From CAYVQE01 sp964633205 (GTDB lineage: Bacteria > Myxococcota > B64-G9), in NCBI GenBank assembly GCA_964633205.1, contig CAZWFN010000003.1, forward strand, positions 1 to 64,000: a stretch of 64,000 nt of DNA, given 5' to 3'. Positions 1 through 8,709 of this stretch are shown piece by piece. The first letter of the stretch is position 1. Each line of letters starts with the position of its first letter. The notes below the pieces were generated by a model. That model was not told the DNA's origin, made no database searches, and saw nothing but the letters and a program-made list of their open reading frames with translations. The position numbers and the translations under genes are program-made.

Positions 1-93
1 GGGGAGGAGCCCGCGGTGGCCGGGGCGGGGGAGGAGGCCGCGGCGGCCGGGGCGGAGGCTGCGGCGGCGGACGCCGGCGAGGAGCGCGACTGA
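1..93 (+). CDS. C-terminal end of a truncated upstream gene
   Basis: The window opens inside a reading frame that ends in TGA at 91-93, one base before the next start codon. The 30 visible codons are almost only Ala, Glu and Gly, a low-complexity acidic tail that ends in Glu-Arg-Asp. Nothing about function can be said from this piece. The tight spacing to the next gene suggests one transcription unit. Confidence 0.5.
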   Translation, partial: GEEPAVAGAGEEAAAAGAEAAAADAGEERD

Positions 94-94
94 G

Positions 95-2302
95 ATGCTC
101 TACCTGGTCAAGTCATCGCGCTACCGCGAGTTCCAGCAAGAAGTGCTGCAGCTGTTGGCCGGGCGTACCGGCACCACCCGCACCGCGCGTTACGGTCGGG
201 GCTGGATCGACGCCGATCTGGCCGGCCGCGATCTGGCCGGGTTGCCGGCGGTCCTCGCCCTGGCCGAGGAGCCGTTCGAGCGCTGTGCGGTGCTGCGGCT
301 GGCGCGGGTGACCGGCTGGCGCGATGAGGGCGATCGGCTCGAGCTGCAGCTGGCGCTGGGCGGCTACCCGCAGCCCGATTTCGATCAGCCCGCCTTCGAC
401 GCCTGGTTCGCCGATCGCCACGCCGGGCGCGAGCGACCGGACTACGTGTTCCTCGACCCGGACGGGGTGGCCGTGGCCGAGCAGTCGGATCTGTCCCGGC
501 GCGAGGAGGCCTGGCGGGCGGCGGTGGACCGGTTGCTGGCCTCGGACGCGGGCAGCCACTACAGCACCAGCACCTTCTTGCTGCCGGCCGGGCTGCAGGA
601 TCTGGAGGCCGCGGCCCCGGTCGAGCCCGAAGCGCTGGTCACCGGCCGGGCCTACGGCCAGCAGCTGGCCTGCTACGCGCCGCAGCTGGAGCCGAGCGAG
701 CTGGCGCGGCGCAGCCTGGGGCTGGCCTACGATCGCAGCGAGCTGGAGCTGCTGGATCTGCCGGGCGCGCTGCCGGCCGGCGGCCGGGTGGAGCTGCGGC
801 TGCGGGTGCTGGTGCCCGGATCGGCCCGGTTGCAGCTGTTCGTGCGCCCCGGGGCCGAACGCTCGACGCGGCTGGCGCTCGATCTGCACGCGGCCGGTGA
901 GGTGACCGGCCGCCAGGCGGCCTGCCAGGAGCTGGTCGATGAGACGGTGCGCGAAGAGCTGCGCTCGTTGCTGGCGCTGCTGCGCAAGCACGGCGCGCTG
1001 GCGTCGGCCGAGCTGGAGCGCCAGGTGCTCGACCACCTGCTGGCGCTGGCGCCCGAGGATCCCGAGCTGATCCGCCAGCTGGCCTGGCACCTGCATCGCG
1101 CCGGCGATCACGCCGGCGCCGAGCAGCGCTTCGCCGAGCTGGGTCCGGGCCGGCTGGCCCCCGACGACTGGCTGCCCTACTTCCTGTCGGCCTGTCGCTG
1201 CCAGTGCGCCGGCGACGCGCTGGCCGACATCCTGGGCAACCTGCCCTGGGACCAGCTCGAGCCGGCCGAGGCGCGCCAGATCGGCCGCTGCGTGGCCGGG
1301 CTGCCGGAGCGGGTGATCTTGTCGTTGCTCGAGGCGCTGGCCTACTTCGGCACCGAGCGCTTCCTGCAGGACATCTGGCAGGAGCTGCGCCCGGCCATCC
1401 GCACCGCCGACGGCGTGCTGCAGACCTACCACATCCTGCGCGAGACCCACCTCGACACCCCGGAGCAGCTCTACACCTACCTGGCCGAGCAGACCGCCGC
1501 GCTCGACCTGATCGAGCCGCGTTTCGACGAGCGCATGGTCGAGGACGGGTTGCTGCTCGACAGCGCGCCGCCGGGCTTCGACGGCGTGCTGTTGCGCCAC
1601 CTGGGCCGGCTGGTCGACGGCGGCCGGCACGAGGAGGCGCTGGTGGCGCTGGAGCAGGCGCGCTCGGTGCTGGGCCCGGCGGCCTTCGACGTGGTGCGCA
1701 TCGAGTTGGCCGGCGGCCTGGCCGAGACCGCCGGCGAGGCCGAGCTGGCGCTGGCCGGTCGCTTGTTCGCCGACGCGGCCGAGTCGGCCCGGGTGCGCGG
1801 CGACCTGGACGAGGCCGCGGTGTGGTTGGAGCGGGCCGCGCTGGCCGACCCGGGCGGCGAGCGGCTGGCTGCGGTGCAGGCCGCGGTCGAGCGCGCGGTC
1901 GAGGCCGCCGAACCGGTGCATTTGCTGACCGAGGCGCTGTTTTCGCAACGGGTCAAGCAGCTGCGCGATCGGCTGGCCGGCAGCCGACTGACCATCGTCG
2001 GCGGGCCCCACGAGAAGCCCTGGGTCGGCGAGCTGCGCCACGAGCTGGCGCTCAGCGACGTCAACTGGTTCATCTCGGACATGGGCAAGCCGCCGCGGCC
2101 GGACAAGATCAGAGAGGCGCTGGGCCGCTCGACCGGGGCGGTGGCGGTGCTGACCTTCCACGTCGGCCACCGGGCGGCCGAGGTGGTGCGCGAGGAGGCC
2201 CGCAAGCGCGACATCCCCTGCGCCCCGGTGTTCAGCGGCACCTCCAAGAACGCCCTGCTCAAATCCCTGTTCAAGGCCGTGCTCGACGAGCCCGCCGCGT
2301 GA
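95..2302 (+). CDS. Large protein of unknown function with helical repeats and a DUF2325-like C-terminus
   Basis: The protein has 735 residues, no signal peptide and no membrane segment, so it is probably cytoplasmic. Residues about 280-370 and 570-640 are rich in Ala, Leu and Glu helices with a TPR-like look. The last 100 residues begin with a beta-strand LTIVGG, then an alternating strand/helix pattern ending SGTSKNALLKSL. This resembles DUF2325, a small Rossmann-like domain of unknown role. I do not recognise residues 1-270. The ATG lies one base after the stop of the preceding frame, so the two genes are probably cotranscribed. Function is not assigned; the DUF2325 match rests on pattern recognition only. 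Confidence 0.7.
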   Translation: MLYLVKSSRYREFQQEVLQLLAGRTGTTRTARYGRGWIDADLAGRDLAGLPAVLALAEEPFERCAVLRLARVTGWRDEGDRLELQLALGGYPQPDFDQPAFDAWFADRHAGRERPDYVFLDPDGVAVAEQSDLSRREEAWRAAVDRLLASDAGSHYSTSTFLLPAGLQDLEAAAPVEPEALVTGRAYGQQLACYAPQLEPSELARRSLGLAYDRSELELLDLPGALPAGGRVELRLRVLVPGSARLQLFVRPGAERSTRLALDLHAAGEVTGRQAACQELVDETVREELRSLLALLRKHGALASAELERQVLDHLLALAPEDPELIRQLAWHLHRAGDHAGAEQRFAELGPGRLAPDDWLPYFLSACRCQCAGDALADILGNLPWDQLEPAEARQIGRCVAGLPERVILSLLEALAYFGTERFLQDIWQELRPAIRTADGVLQTYHILRETHLDTPEQLYTYLAEQTAALDLIEPRFDERMVEDGLLLDSAPPGFDGVLLRHLGRLVDGGRHEEALVALEQARSVLGPAAFDVVRIELAGGLAETAGEAELALAGRLFADAAESARVRGDLDEAAVWLERAALADPGGERLAAVQAAVERAVEAAEPVHLLTEALFSQRVKQLRDRLAGSRLTIVGGPHEKPWVGELRHELALSDVNWFISDMGKPPRPDKIREALGRSTGAVAVLTFHVGHRAAEVVREEARKRDIPCAPVFSGTSKNALLKSLFKAVLDEPAA

Positions 2303-2419
2303 CGGCCGCCGGCCGCCGGCCACGCGCTGCAGGCGGCGACTACGGGCTGCGCCGGGCCCATCCCGAGCCGCTGCAGAATGCCTTGAAAACGGACGGAAAA
2401 AAATAAACTTTTGACCCGG

Positions 2420-2446
2420 GCAACCCTTTTGCGGCCAGCGCGGTCC
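2420..2446 (+). promoter_or_regulatory. Possible ECF-type promoter upstream of the sigma factor gene
   Basis: GCAACCC at 2420-2426 and CGGTCC at 2441-2446 resemble the AAC and GTC cores of ECF sigma promoters, with AAC and GTC separated by about 18 bases. The site lies 11 bases before the ATG of the ECF sigma gene, which would fit autoregulation with a very short leader. An A/T-rich patch at 2395-2413 lies just upstream. The match is weak. Confidence 0.25.
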
Positions 2447-2456
2447 AAGGGTTGAG

Positions 2457-3071
2457 ATGCTGGCACTGGGCGCGAGGACGAGACCGATGGGACGGGCCGG
2501 ACAGGCCGTGGACGAAAGCGCCGCGATCGACGCCGACGGCCCGCTGGTAGAGCGCTGCCGGGCGGGTGACGCGGGCGCCATGCAGCAGCTCTACGCCCGC
2601 CACCACGGCCGGCTCTACGCCATGGCGCTGCGGCTGACCGGCTCGCGGGCCGACGCCGAGGACGTGGTGCAGGACGCCTTCCTGCGGGCCTGGCGGGCCT
2701 TGGATCGCTTCCGCGGCGGCGCGCGCTTCGGCACCTGGATCTACCGCATCGCGCTCAACCGCTGCCGCGACCTGCACGGGCGCCGCCGGCCGGACGTGGA
2801 GCTGGACGAAGGGGACGGTCAGTCCGAGGACGGGGCGGCCGGGAACCGCGGCGCCGGGCCGGCCGGCGGCGACGGCATCGCCCGGCGGCGCCTGGAAACG
2901 GCCCTGGCCGAGCTGAGCCGGGGCTACCGCGAGGTGCTGGTGCTGCACGACGTGATGGAGCTGCGCCATCCCGAGATCGCCGGCATCCTGGACATCGACG
3001 TGGGAACCTCCAAGAGCCAGCTGCACAAGGCGCGGGCCCGCATGCGCCGCCTGCTGGCCGCGGGAGCCTGA
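2457..3071 (+). CDS. ECF-family RNA polymerase sigma factor
   Basis: The protein has 204 residues, the usual ECF length. Region sigma-2 is around residues 25-100 (motif DAEDVVQDAFLRAWRAL, then FGTWIYRIALNRCRD). Sigma-4 is around 140-200 (GYREVLVLHDVMELRHPEIA followed by a recognition helix). The linker between them is acidic and Gly-rich. The stop is one base before the ATG of the anti-sigma gene, so the two are cotranscribed. ATG 2457 has no strong ribosome site; ATG 2487 is an alternative start that keeps sigma-2 intact. Expected role: directing RNA polymerase to an envelope-related regulon when released by the membrane anti-sigma factor downstream. Confidence 0.92.
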   Translation: MLALGARTRPMGRAGQAVDESAAIDADGPLVERCRAGDAGAMQQLYARHHGRLYAMALRLTGSRADAEDVVQDAFLRAWRALDRFRGGARFGTWIYRIALNRCRDLHGRRRPDVELDEGDGQSEDGAAGNRGAGPAGGDGIARRRLETALAELSRGYREVLVLHDVMELRHPEIAGILDIDVGTSKSQLHKARARMRRLLAAGA

Positions 3072-3072
3072 G

Positions 3073-3732
3073 ATGACGGATCGCGACCAAAAGACCCGGC
3101 CGCTGGGCGAGCACCCGGACGACGAGACCCTGAGCGCCGAGCTGGACGGCGATCTGGAGTCACAGCGGGCTGAAGCGCTTCGGGCCCACCTGGCCGAATG
3201 CGCCGCTTGCCGCGACCGGCGGGAGCAGCTGGCGACCATGGTGGCCCGGTTGGCCGAGCTGGGCCGGGCCGAGCCGGAGCGCGACCTGTGGCCGGCCATC
3301 GCCGCCGGCTGGCCCGCGCCGCGCGTCGGCTGGCGCGAGCGGCTGCGCCGCTGGTGGCTGGCGCCGGCGGCGGCTGCCGCCGGGGCGGCCGCGGCCCTGC
3401 TGCTGGTCTGGTGGCTGGGCGGGCCGGCGGCGCCCGAGGGCGGTGGGCAGGCGGGTCCGGGCCGGGCGTTGGCCGAGGTGCAGCAGGCCGAGCAGACCTA
3501 TGCCCGGGCCATCGCCAGCCTGGAGTCGGCCCTGGCCGAGCAGCGGCCCGTGTCCGGCCCGGCCGTGCGGCGCACCATCGAGCAGGGCCTGGCCGAGATC
3601 GACCAGACCCTGGAGCGTTGCCGCCGGGCCTTGCGGCGGCGCCCGCATGACCTGGCCGCGCATCAGACCCTGCTGGCCGCCTACCAGCACAAGGTGGACT
3701 TTCTGACCGAGCTGGTGGGCGAGAGCCTTTGA
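3073..3732 (+). CDS. Membrane anti-sigma factor with zinc-finger HC2 motif
   Basis: The protein has 219 residues. The N-terminal cytoplasmic part carries the anti-sigma zinc motif H-x3-C-x2-C (His39, Cys43, Cys46). A single hydrophobic segment follows at about residues 93-118. The outer part is helical, with a Leu- and Arg-rich pattern ending YQHKVDFLTELVGESL. Families with this layout hold their cognate ECF sigma at the membrane and release it on an envelope signal. The gene starts one base after the sigma gene stop. The sensory trigger cannot be read from the sequence. Confidence 0.88.
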   Translation: MTDRDQKTRPLGEHPDDETLSAELDGDLESQRAEALRAHLAECAACRDRREQLATMVARLAELGRAEPERDLWPAIAAGWPAPRVGWRERLRRWWLAPAAAAAGAAAALLLVWWLGGPAAPEGGGQAGPGRALAEVQQAEQTYARAIASLESALAEQRPVSGPAVRRTIEQGLAEIDQTLERCRRALRRRPHDLAAHQTLLAAYQHKVDFLTELVGESL

Positions 3733-3772
3733 GACCCGAGCAGCGAACGGGGTGGGGGGAGGAGTCGAAGCC

Positions 3773-4642
3773 ATGACCGACTTGAACAAAGCGATCGGAA
3801 GAATCTCGCTCGTCGGGTTGCTGCTGGCGCTGCCCGCAGCGGCCCCGGCGGCCGAGCGCGAGCTGCCGGCCGCGGGCCTGCGGCAGGTGCGCATCGGAAC
3901 CCGGTCCGGTGACGTGACGGTCGCCGGCGGCGAGCGCGACAGCGTGCTGGTCCGCTGGCCGGGCGCCGCCGAGGCCGCGCCACCCATCGAGCGGCGCGGC
4001 GACCGGCTGCACGTCGGCGGCGACCCCGAGCAAGGCGGCGGCGGAGACGACGGGCTGCAGGTCGAGCTGCCGGCCGGGCTGGCGGTCGAGGTGGCCAGCA
4101 TCAGCGGCGAGCTGGAAGCCCGGGGCTTGAGCGCCGGCTGTACGCTGCGCTCCATCAGCGGCGACATCGCGGTGCGCTCGGTGTCCGGCGGGCTGGAGCT
4201 GCGCGCGGTCAGCGGCGACGTGACCGCGGCCGCGGTGAGCGGCGACCTGGTGGCCAAGACCGTCAGCGGCGAGCTGCGCATCGAGGGTGCGCGCGGCGGC
4301 TTGATCGAGCTCAAGTCGGTCAGCGGCGAGGTGGAGCTGGCCGGCGAGCTGGGCGAGGTGCGCGCGGTGGCCCACTCGGGCCGGCTGCGGCTGCGCGGCA
4401 GCATCGCCGCCGGTGGCGGCGTGCGCGCCAAGACCTTCAGCGGTGACCTGGAGGTGCTGCTGCCGGCCGCCGCCGACTTCGAGCTCGACGCCGGGACGCG
4501 CTCCGGCTCGGTCGCGGTCGAGCACGCCATCGAGCCCGCGCCCGAGAGCGCCACGCGCGCCGAGGGCCGGGTGGGCAAGGGCGGTCCCGAGCTGCGGCTC
4601 AAGTCTTTCTCCGGCGATATCGCCGTGCGCATCGCCGATTGA
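3773..4642 (+). CDS. Exported DUF4097-type beta-repeat protein
   Basis: The start at ATG 3773 is chosen because GGGGGAGGAG lies 10 bases upstream; a start at 3752 would lack one. The 289-residue product begins with Lys/Arg and a hydrophobic stretch ending in PAAAPAAE, a likely signal peptide. The body consists of short repeats such as ISGEL, VSGDV and VSGEV about every 8-18 residues. This is typical of the DUF4097 right-handed beta-helix domain, often found behind ECF sigma/anti-sigma pairs and thought to work in the cell envelope. It is the third gene of the operon (40 bases after the anti-sigma gene) and may be part of the response or of signal input. The exact role is unknown. Confidence 0.8.
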   Translation: MTDLNKAIGRISLVGLLLALPAAAPAAERELPAAGLRQVRIGTRSGDVTVAGGERDSVLVRWPGAAEAAPPIERRGDRLHVGGDPEQGGGGDDGLQVELPAGLAVEVASISGELEARGLSAGCTLRSISGDIAVRSVSGGLELRAVSGDVTAAAVSGDLVAKTVSGELRIEGARGGLIELKSVSGEVELAGELGEVRAVAHSGRLRLRGSIAAGGGVRAKTFSGDLEVLLPAAADFELDAGTRSGSVAVEHAIEPAPESATRAEGRVGKGGPELRLKSFSGDIAVRIAD

Positions 4643-4681
4643 CCGAAGCGGTCCCGCCCCAGCAGCGCCGCTCCACCCCGT

Positions 4682-4710
4682 TTGACAATCGGTCGCATCT
4701 CCCATACAAG
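4682..4710 (+). promoter_or_regulatory. Sigma-70-like promoter upstream of the NfeD gene
   Basis: A perfect TTGACA at 4682-4687 is followed after 17 bases by TACAAG at 4705-4710 (CATACA overlaps it). Transcription would start near 4717, giving a leader of about 110 bases to the GTG start at 4829. That leader contains the hairpin at 4733-4760. Confidence 0.55.
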
Positions 4711-4732
4711 ACCGGCGAATGCCGAATACCTT

Positions 4733-4782
4733 GGGGAAGGGCGCTTGCGCGCCCCTTCCCGTTTCCGGAGGCGGTTTTTTTC
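4733..4782 (+). terminator. Hairpin plus T-run in the NfeD leader (terminator or attenuator)
   Basis: GGGGAAGGGCGC at 4733-4744 pairs with GCGCCCCTTCCC at 4749-4760 around a TTGC loop. A tract of seven T follows at 4775-4781, but after a 14-base gap, and a second short inverted repeat TTCCGG/CCGGAA brackets the T-run. It could end the DUF4097 operon or act as an attenuator for transcripts from the promoter at 4682. Confidence 0.4.
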
Positions 4783-4828
4783 CGGAAGCCATGCGGCGCG
4801 ACCGGGGGTGCCGGCGGTGGATGCGGCC

Positions 4829-6229
4829 GTGAGCAAAACGCGGGGATTGGCGCTGGCGGCGGCCTGGCTGCTGGGTGGTTTGCTGGGCGCACCGGCGCCG
4901 GCGGCGGAGTACGGCGCCGGCCCGGTGGCCGTGATCGACATCGACGGCCCCATCTCCGACGGCCTGCCGCGCTATGTCGAACGCGGCGTGGCCACGGCCG
5001 AGCAGCGGCAGGCCGCCTGCCTGGTGGTGCACATCCGCTCCTTCGGCGGCCTGCTGCAGGCCGGCGCCAGCATCAAGGACAGCTTGTTGGCCACCGAGGT
5101 GCCCACCCTGGCCTACGTCGACCGGCGGGCCATCAGCGCCGGCGCCCTGATCGCCCTGGCCTGCGATCGCATCGCCATGGCCCCCGGCGGCACATTCGGC
5201 GCGGCCACCCCGTACTCCCAACAGGGCTCGGGCGCGGCCAAGGTGGACGAGAAGATGATCAGCGCCGTGCGCGCCATCTTCCGCTCCACCGCCGACGCCA
5301 AGGGCCACCCGGTGGATCTGGCCGGCGCCATGGTCGACCCGGACGTGGCCATCGCCGGCCGGGTCGAGGCGGGCAAGCTGCTGACCCTGTCGACCCGCGA
5401 GGCGGTCGACGCCGGGCTGGCCTCCGCGGCCGCGAGCCTCGATGCGCTGCTGGCGGCCGAGGGGCTGGCCGATCGCGAGCGGATCGACATCGGCCTGACC
5501 GCGGCCGAGCACCTGGCCAACGCCCTGACGAATCCGGCCCTGTCCGGCATCCTGTTGTCGATCGGCATGCTGGCGCTGATCGCGGCGTTCAAGATCCCGG
5601 GCACCGGCCTGCCCGAGATCGCGGCCATCCTGGCCTTTGGTGGTTTTTTGTTCGGCAAGCACGTGGCCGGGCTGGCCGGAGTCGAGGACACGGCCCTGAT
5701 CGTGGTCGGGTTGGCCCTGCTGGGGCTGGAGATATTCGTCATTCCGGGCACCACCGTGGCCGGGGTGATCGGGGCGCTGGCGGTGATGGCCGGCGTGATC
5801 ATGGCCTTCGTCGGCGAGCCCACCTCGAGCCCGTTCTTCGCCCGCGAGCTCAAGCGCGGCATCAACGCGCTGGGCTACTCCATCGGCGGTGCGGTGGTGG
5901 TGGGCACCGGCCTGTTCATGCTGTTGCGCCGCACCCGGGCCTGGAAGCGTTTCACCCTGGAGCGCAGCCCGGACGAGGGTCCGCCGGCACCGGTGGGGGT
6001 GGGCGCGCAGGCGCCGGCCGAGGAGGCCCTGATCGGCTCGGGCGGCACCACCACCACCGCGCTGCGGCCCGAGGGCGAGGTGGACATCGACGGCCGGCGG
6101 CTGCCGGCGCGGGCCGACCGAGGTTACCTGGACAACGACATGCCGATCATCGTGGTGGGCGTCGACGGGCCACGGGTGCTGGTCGCCGCCACTGAAGACC
6201 AAAGCGCCAAAAACGAGGGGGCGGGCTGA
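4829..6229 (+). CDS. NfeD-family membrane-bound ClpP-class serine protease
   Basis: The long (NfeD1b) form of NfeD has an exported ClpP-like protease domain, a membrane segment block and a small beta-barrel. All are visible. A signal peptide covers residues 1-27 from GTG 4829. The protease domain has the putative nucleophile Ser103 in AISAGALIALA and a Lys-containing helix about 45 residues later. Hydrophobic segments lie between about 240 and 330 (LSIGMLALIAAFKIPGTG marks the NfeD core). The C-terminus is an OB-like tail. In other bacteria this protein works with the stomatin/flotillin proteins encoded next to it, and here two floA genes follow. The frame is open back to ATG 4682, but the signal peptide supports the later start; GTG 4808 and 4817 are alternatives. 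Confidence 0.85.
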   Translation: MSKTRGLALAAAWLLGGLLGAPAPAAEYGAGPVAVIDIDGPISDGLPRYVERGVATAEQRQAACLVVHIRSFGGLLQAGASIKDSLLATEVPTLAYVDRRAISAGALIALACDRIAMAPGGTFGAATPYSQQGSGAAKVDEKMISAVRAIFRSTADAKGHPVDLAGAMVDPDVAIAGRVEAGKLLTLSTREAVDAGLASAAASLDALLAAEGLADRERIDIGLTAAEHLANALTNPALSGILLSIGMLALIAAFKIPGTGLPEIAAILAFGGFLFGKHVAGLAGVEDTALIVVGLALLGLEIFVIPGTTVAGVIGALAVMAGVIMAFVGEPTSSPFFARELKRGINALGYSIGGAVVVGTGLFMLLRRTRAWKRFTLERSPDEGPPAPVGVGAQAPAEEALIGSGGTTTTALRPEGEVDIDGRRLPARADRGYLDNDMPIIVVGVDGPRVLVAATEDQSAKNEGAG

Positions 6230-6255
6230 GCCGCCCACCCCGCGGGAGGTCGATC

Positions 6256-7221
6256 ATGGAAGAGATCCTGGAGGAGCTGTCGCTCGATGGGCCGACGATC
6301 ATCATCATCGCGGCCATCGTCTTCGTCCTGTTCTTTCTGTGGCTGGTGCCGGTCAAGCTCTGGATCCAGGGCAAGGCCAGCGGTGTCAAGGTGGGTCTGT
6401 TCAACCTGGTCGGCATGCGGCTGCGGCTGGTCAAGCCGCACCTCATCGTGCTGCCGCTGATCGAGGCGGTGCAGGCCAACGTCGAGCTGACCATCAACCA
6501 GCTCGAGACCCACCTGCTGGCCGGCGGCAACATCGGCAACATGGTCGAAGGCCTGATCAGCGCCTCGAACGCCGGCATCCCGCTGTCGTTCGAAAAGGCC
6601 GCCGCCATCGACCTGGCCGGACGCAATGTGCGCCAGGCGGTGCAGATGAGCGTCGAGCCGGCGGTCATCAACTGCCCCATGCCCTCGGTGGGCAGCCGGG
6701 CCGACTTCATCAGCGCGGTGGCCCAGGACGGCGTGCAGCTGCGGGTCCGCGCCCAGGTGACGGTGCGCGCCAATCTCGAGAAGCTGGTCGGCGGCGCCAC
6801 CGAGGAGACGGTCATCGCCCGGGTGGGCGAGGGCATCGTGTCGGGCATCGGATCGACCGAGAGCCACTCCAAGGTGCTGGAGAACCCGGACATCATCTCG
6901 CGCCGGGTGCTGGAAAAAGGGCTCGACGAGGGTACCGCTTTCGAGATCATCTCGATCGACATCGCCGACATCGACGTCGGGCGCAACATCGGTTCCGAGC
7001 TGCAGATCACCCAGGCCGAGGCCGACAAGCAGGTGGCCCAGGCGCGGGCCGAGGAGCAGCGGGCCATGGCCCAGGCGCGCGAGCAGGAGATGCGCGCCCG
7101 GTCGCGCGAGATGTCGGCCCAGGTCATCGCCGCCGAGGCCGAGGTGCCGCGGGCCATGGCGGACGCCATTCGCAGCGGTCGTTTCGGCAGTGGCGGCGCG
7201 ACCACGGTCGCGCAGGCCTGA
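6256..7221 (+). CDS. floA: Flotillin-like protein FloA (first copy)
   Basis: The protein has 321 residues, close to the usual FloA length of about 330. A single hydrophobic segment at residues 14-36 inserts into the membrane. The SPFH-like region follows with MVEGLISASNAGI and DLAGRNVRQAVQ, then the strongly conserved VIARVGEGIVSGIGS and IDIADIDVGRNIG. The end is an Ala/Glu/Arg-rich coiled-coil segment (about 240-300). FloA proteins form membrane microdomains and often pair with NfeD, encoded 26 bases upstream here. A GGGAGG ribosome site precedes the ATG. It differs from the second copy mostly in the region around residues 110-130 and in its short C-terminus. Confidence 0.92.
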   Translation: MEEILEELSLDGPTIIIIAAIVFVLFFLWLVPVKLWIQGKASGVKVGLFNLVGMRLRLVKPHLIVLPLIEAVQANVELTINQLETHLLAGGNIGNMVEGLISASNAGIPLSFEKAAAIDLAGRNVRQAVQMSVEPAVINCPMPSVGSRADFISAVAQDGVQLRVRAQVTVRANLEKLVGGATEETVIARVGEGIVSGIGSTESHSKVLENPDIISRRVLEKGLDEGTAFEIISIDIADIDVGRNIGSELQITQAEADKQVAQARAEEQRAMAQAREQEMRARSREMSAQVIAAEAEVPRAMADAIRSGRFGSGGATTVAQA

Positions 7222-7234
7222 GGGAGGAGGAGCC

Positions 7235-8242
7235 ATGAGCGGATACGCCATCGGCGCAATCATCGGCGGCATCGTCATCATATTCTGGTGGTTGATCCCG
7301 GTGCGGCTGTGGGTCGCCGCGCTGGCCAGCGGGGTGCCCATCGGACCCATCGCCTTCATCGGCATGCGGCTGCGCAAGGTCAACCCGCGGGCCATCATGC
7401 CGTCGCTGATCACCCTGCGCAAGGCGGGCATCAAGACTCCCACCGCCAAGATCGAGAGCCACTACCTGGCCGGCGGCAACATCAACAACGTGGTCCGCGC
7501 TCTGATCAGCGCCAACCGGGCCGGCATGCAGCTGACCTTCCAGCGGGCGCGCGAGATCGATCTGGCCGGGCGCAACGTGTTCCAGGCGGTCAAGGACACG
7601 GTGCTGCCCAAGGTGATCGACGCGCCCGAGCCCAGCCAGGAGAAGGACTGGTTCGACGCGGTGGCCAAGGACGGCATCCAGCTCAGGGTCAAGGCGCGCA
7701 TCACGGTGCGGATCAACCTCGACCGGCTGGTCGGTGGCGCCACCGCGGCGACGGTCATCGCCCGGGTGGGCGAGGGCATCGTCTCGGGCATCGGCTCGGC
7801 CGAGAACTACAAGAAGGTGCTGCAGCACCCGGACATCATCACCAGCCGGCTGGTCGAGCGCGGCCTGGACAGCGGCACCGCCTACGACATCCTGTCGATC
7901 GACATCGCCGACATCGACGTGGGCAAGAACATCGGCGCCAGCCTGCAGGTCAGCCAGGCCCAGGCCGACAAGCAGATCGCCCAGGCCAAGGCCGAGGAGA
8001 AGCGCACCGTGGCCGCGGCCCGCGAGCAGGAGATGCGGGCGCTGGAGGAGGAGATGCGGGCCAAGGTGGCCGAGTCGCGGGCCGAGGTGCCCAAGGCCAT
8101 GGCCGAGGCCTTCCGCTCGGGAACGCTGGGGCTGATCGATTACTACAATCTGAAGAACCTGATGGCCGACACCGAGATGCGGGGCGCCATCGCCGACGCG
8201 CAGACCGGCGCCGGCCAGCGCAGCCAGATGCCGTCCATCTGA
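7235..8242 (+). CDS. floA: Flotillin-like protein FloA (second copy)
   Basis: The protein has 335 residues; the ATG at 7235 sits 5 bases after GGGAGGAGGA. One membrane helix at residues 4-22 is followed by the same FloA core as the upstream gene (VIARVGEGIVSGIGSAEN, IDIADIDVGKNIG) and an Ala/Glu/Lys coiled coil. Its C-terminal end (GLIDYYNLKNLMADTEMR) is the part usually conserved in single-copy FloA proteins, so this copy looks closer to the standard form. Tandem floA genes downstream of nfeD may allow mixed assemblies in the same membrane domains; that is inference. Confidence 0.92.
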   Translation: MSGYAIGAIIGGIVIIFWWLIPVRLWVAALASGVPIGPIAFIGMRLRKVNPRAIMPSLITLRKAGIKTPTAKIESHYLAGGNINNVVRALISANRAGMQLTFQRAREIDLAGRNVFQAVKDTVLPKVIDAPEPSQEKDWFDAVAKDGIQLRVKARITVRINLDRLVGGATAATVIARVGEGIVSGIGSAENYKKVLQHPDIITSRLVERGLDSGTAYDILSIDIADIDVGKNIGASLQVSQAQADKQIAQAKAEEKRTVAAAREQEMRALEEEMRAKVAESRAEVPKAMAEAFRSGTLGLIDYYNLKNLMADTEMRGAIADAQTGAGQRSQMPSI

Positions 8243-8257
8243 CGGGGCGCGGTCGCG

Positions 8258-8701
8258 ATGGCCAAGAAGCGCAAGCAGCGACCGCCGCAGCCGCCGCCGC
8301 GGCCGGCCCAGCCGCAGGGGCTGCGGCTGGGCCCCGACGACATCGTGCGGGCCATGGTCTTCGGCAACATGCTCCAGCGGCCCACCCCGCGGCGGCTGGG
8401 CAAGCAGCGGCCCCTGCCCGACCAGGCGCCCCCGCCGCCCCGAGAGGGACGGCAAACAACGCCCCAGCAGCCGAAACCGGCCGCGCCTCCGCAGCAGAAG
8501 CCGGCCGCGCCGCACCAAGAGGTACGGCAAACTGCGCCGCCGCAGCCGAAACCGGCCGCGCCGCCCCGAGAGGCACGGCCGGCTGCCCGCACCGAGACCA
8601 TGCCGGCGGCCCGGCCGGCCGAGAAGACCTGCCCCAGCTGCCAGCGCCGGCTGCCGGCTTCGGCCAGCTTCTGCCCCTACTGCAGTACCAAGCTCGATTG
8701 A
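8258..8701 (+). CDS. Proline-rich protein with C-terminal zinc ribbon
   Basis: The 147-residue product starts with a basic patch (MAKKRKQR). Residues 8-120 are Pro/Ala/Gln-rich and probably disordered, with repeated PKPAAPP and QKPAAP units. It ends in a double C-x2-C zinc ribbon, CPSC...CPYC (residues about 127-144). It follows the floA genes by 15 bases and may be cotranscribed. Zinc ribbons of this type bind proteins or nucleic acids; no specific partner can be named. The repeats in the linker are near-perfect at DNA level (GCCGAAACCGGCCGCG occurs twice). Confidence 0.75.
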   Translation: MAKKRKQRPPQPPPRPAQPQGLRLGPDDIVRAMVFGNMLQRPTPRRLGKQRPLPDQAPPPPREGRQTTPQQPKPAAPPQQKPAAPHQEVRQTAPPQPKPAAPPREARPAARTETMPAARPAEKTCPSCQRRLPASASFCPYCSTKLD

Positions 8702-8709
8702 TTTAGAAG

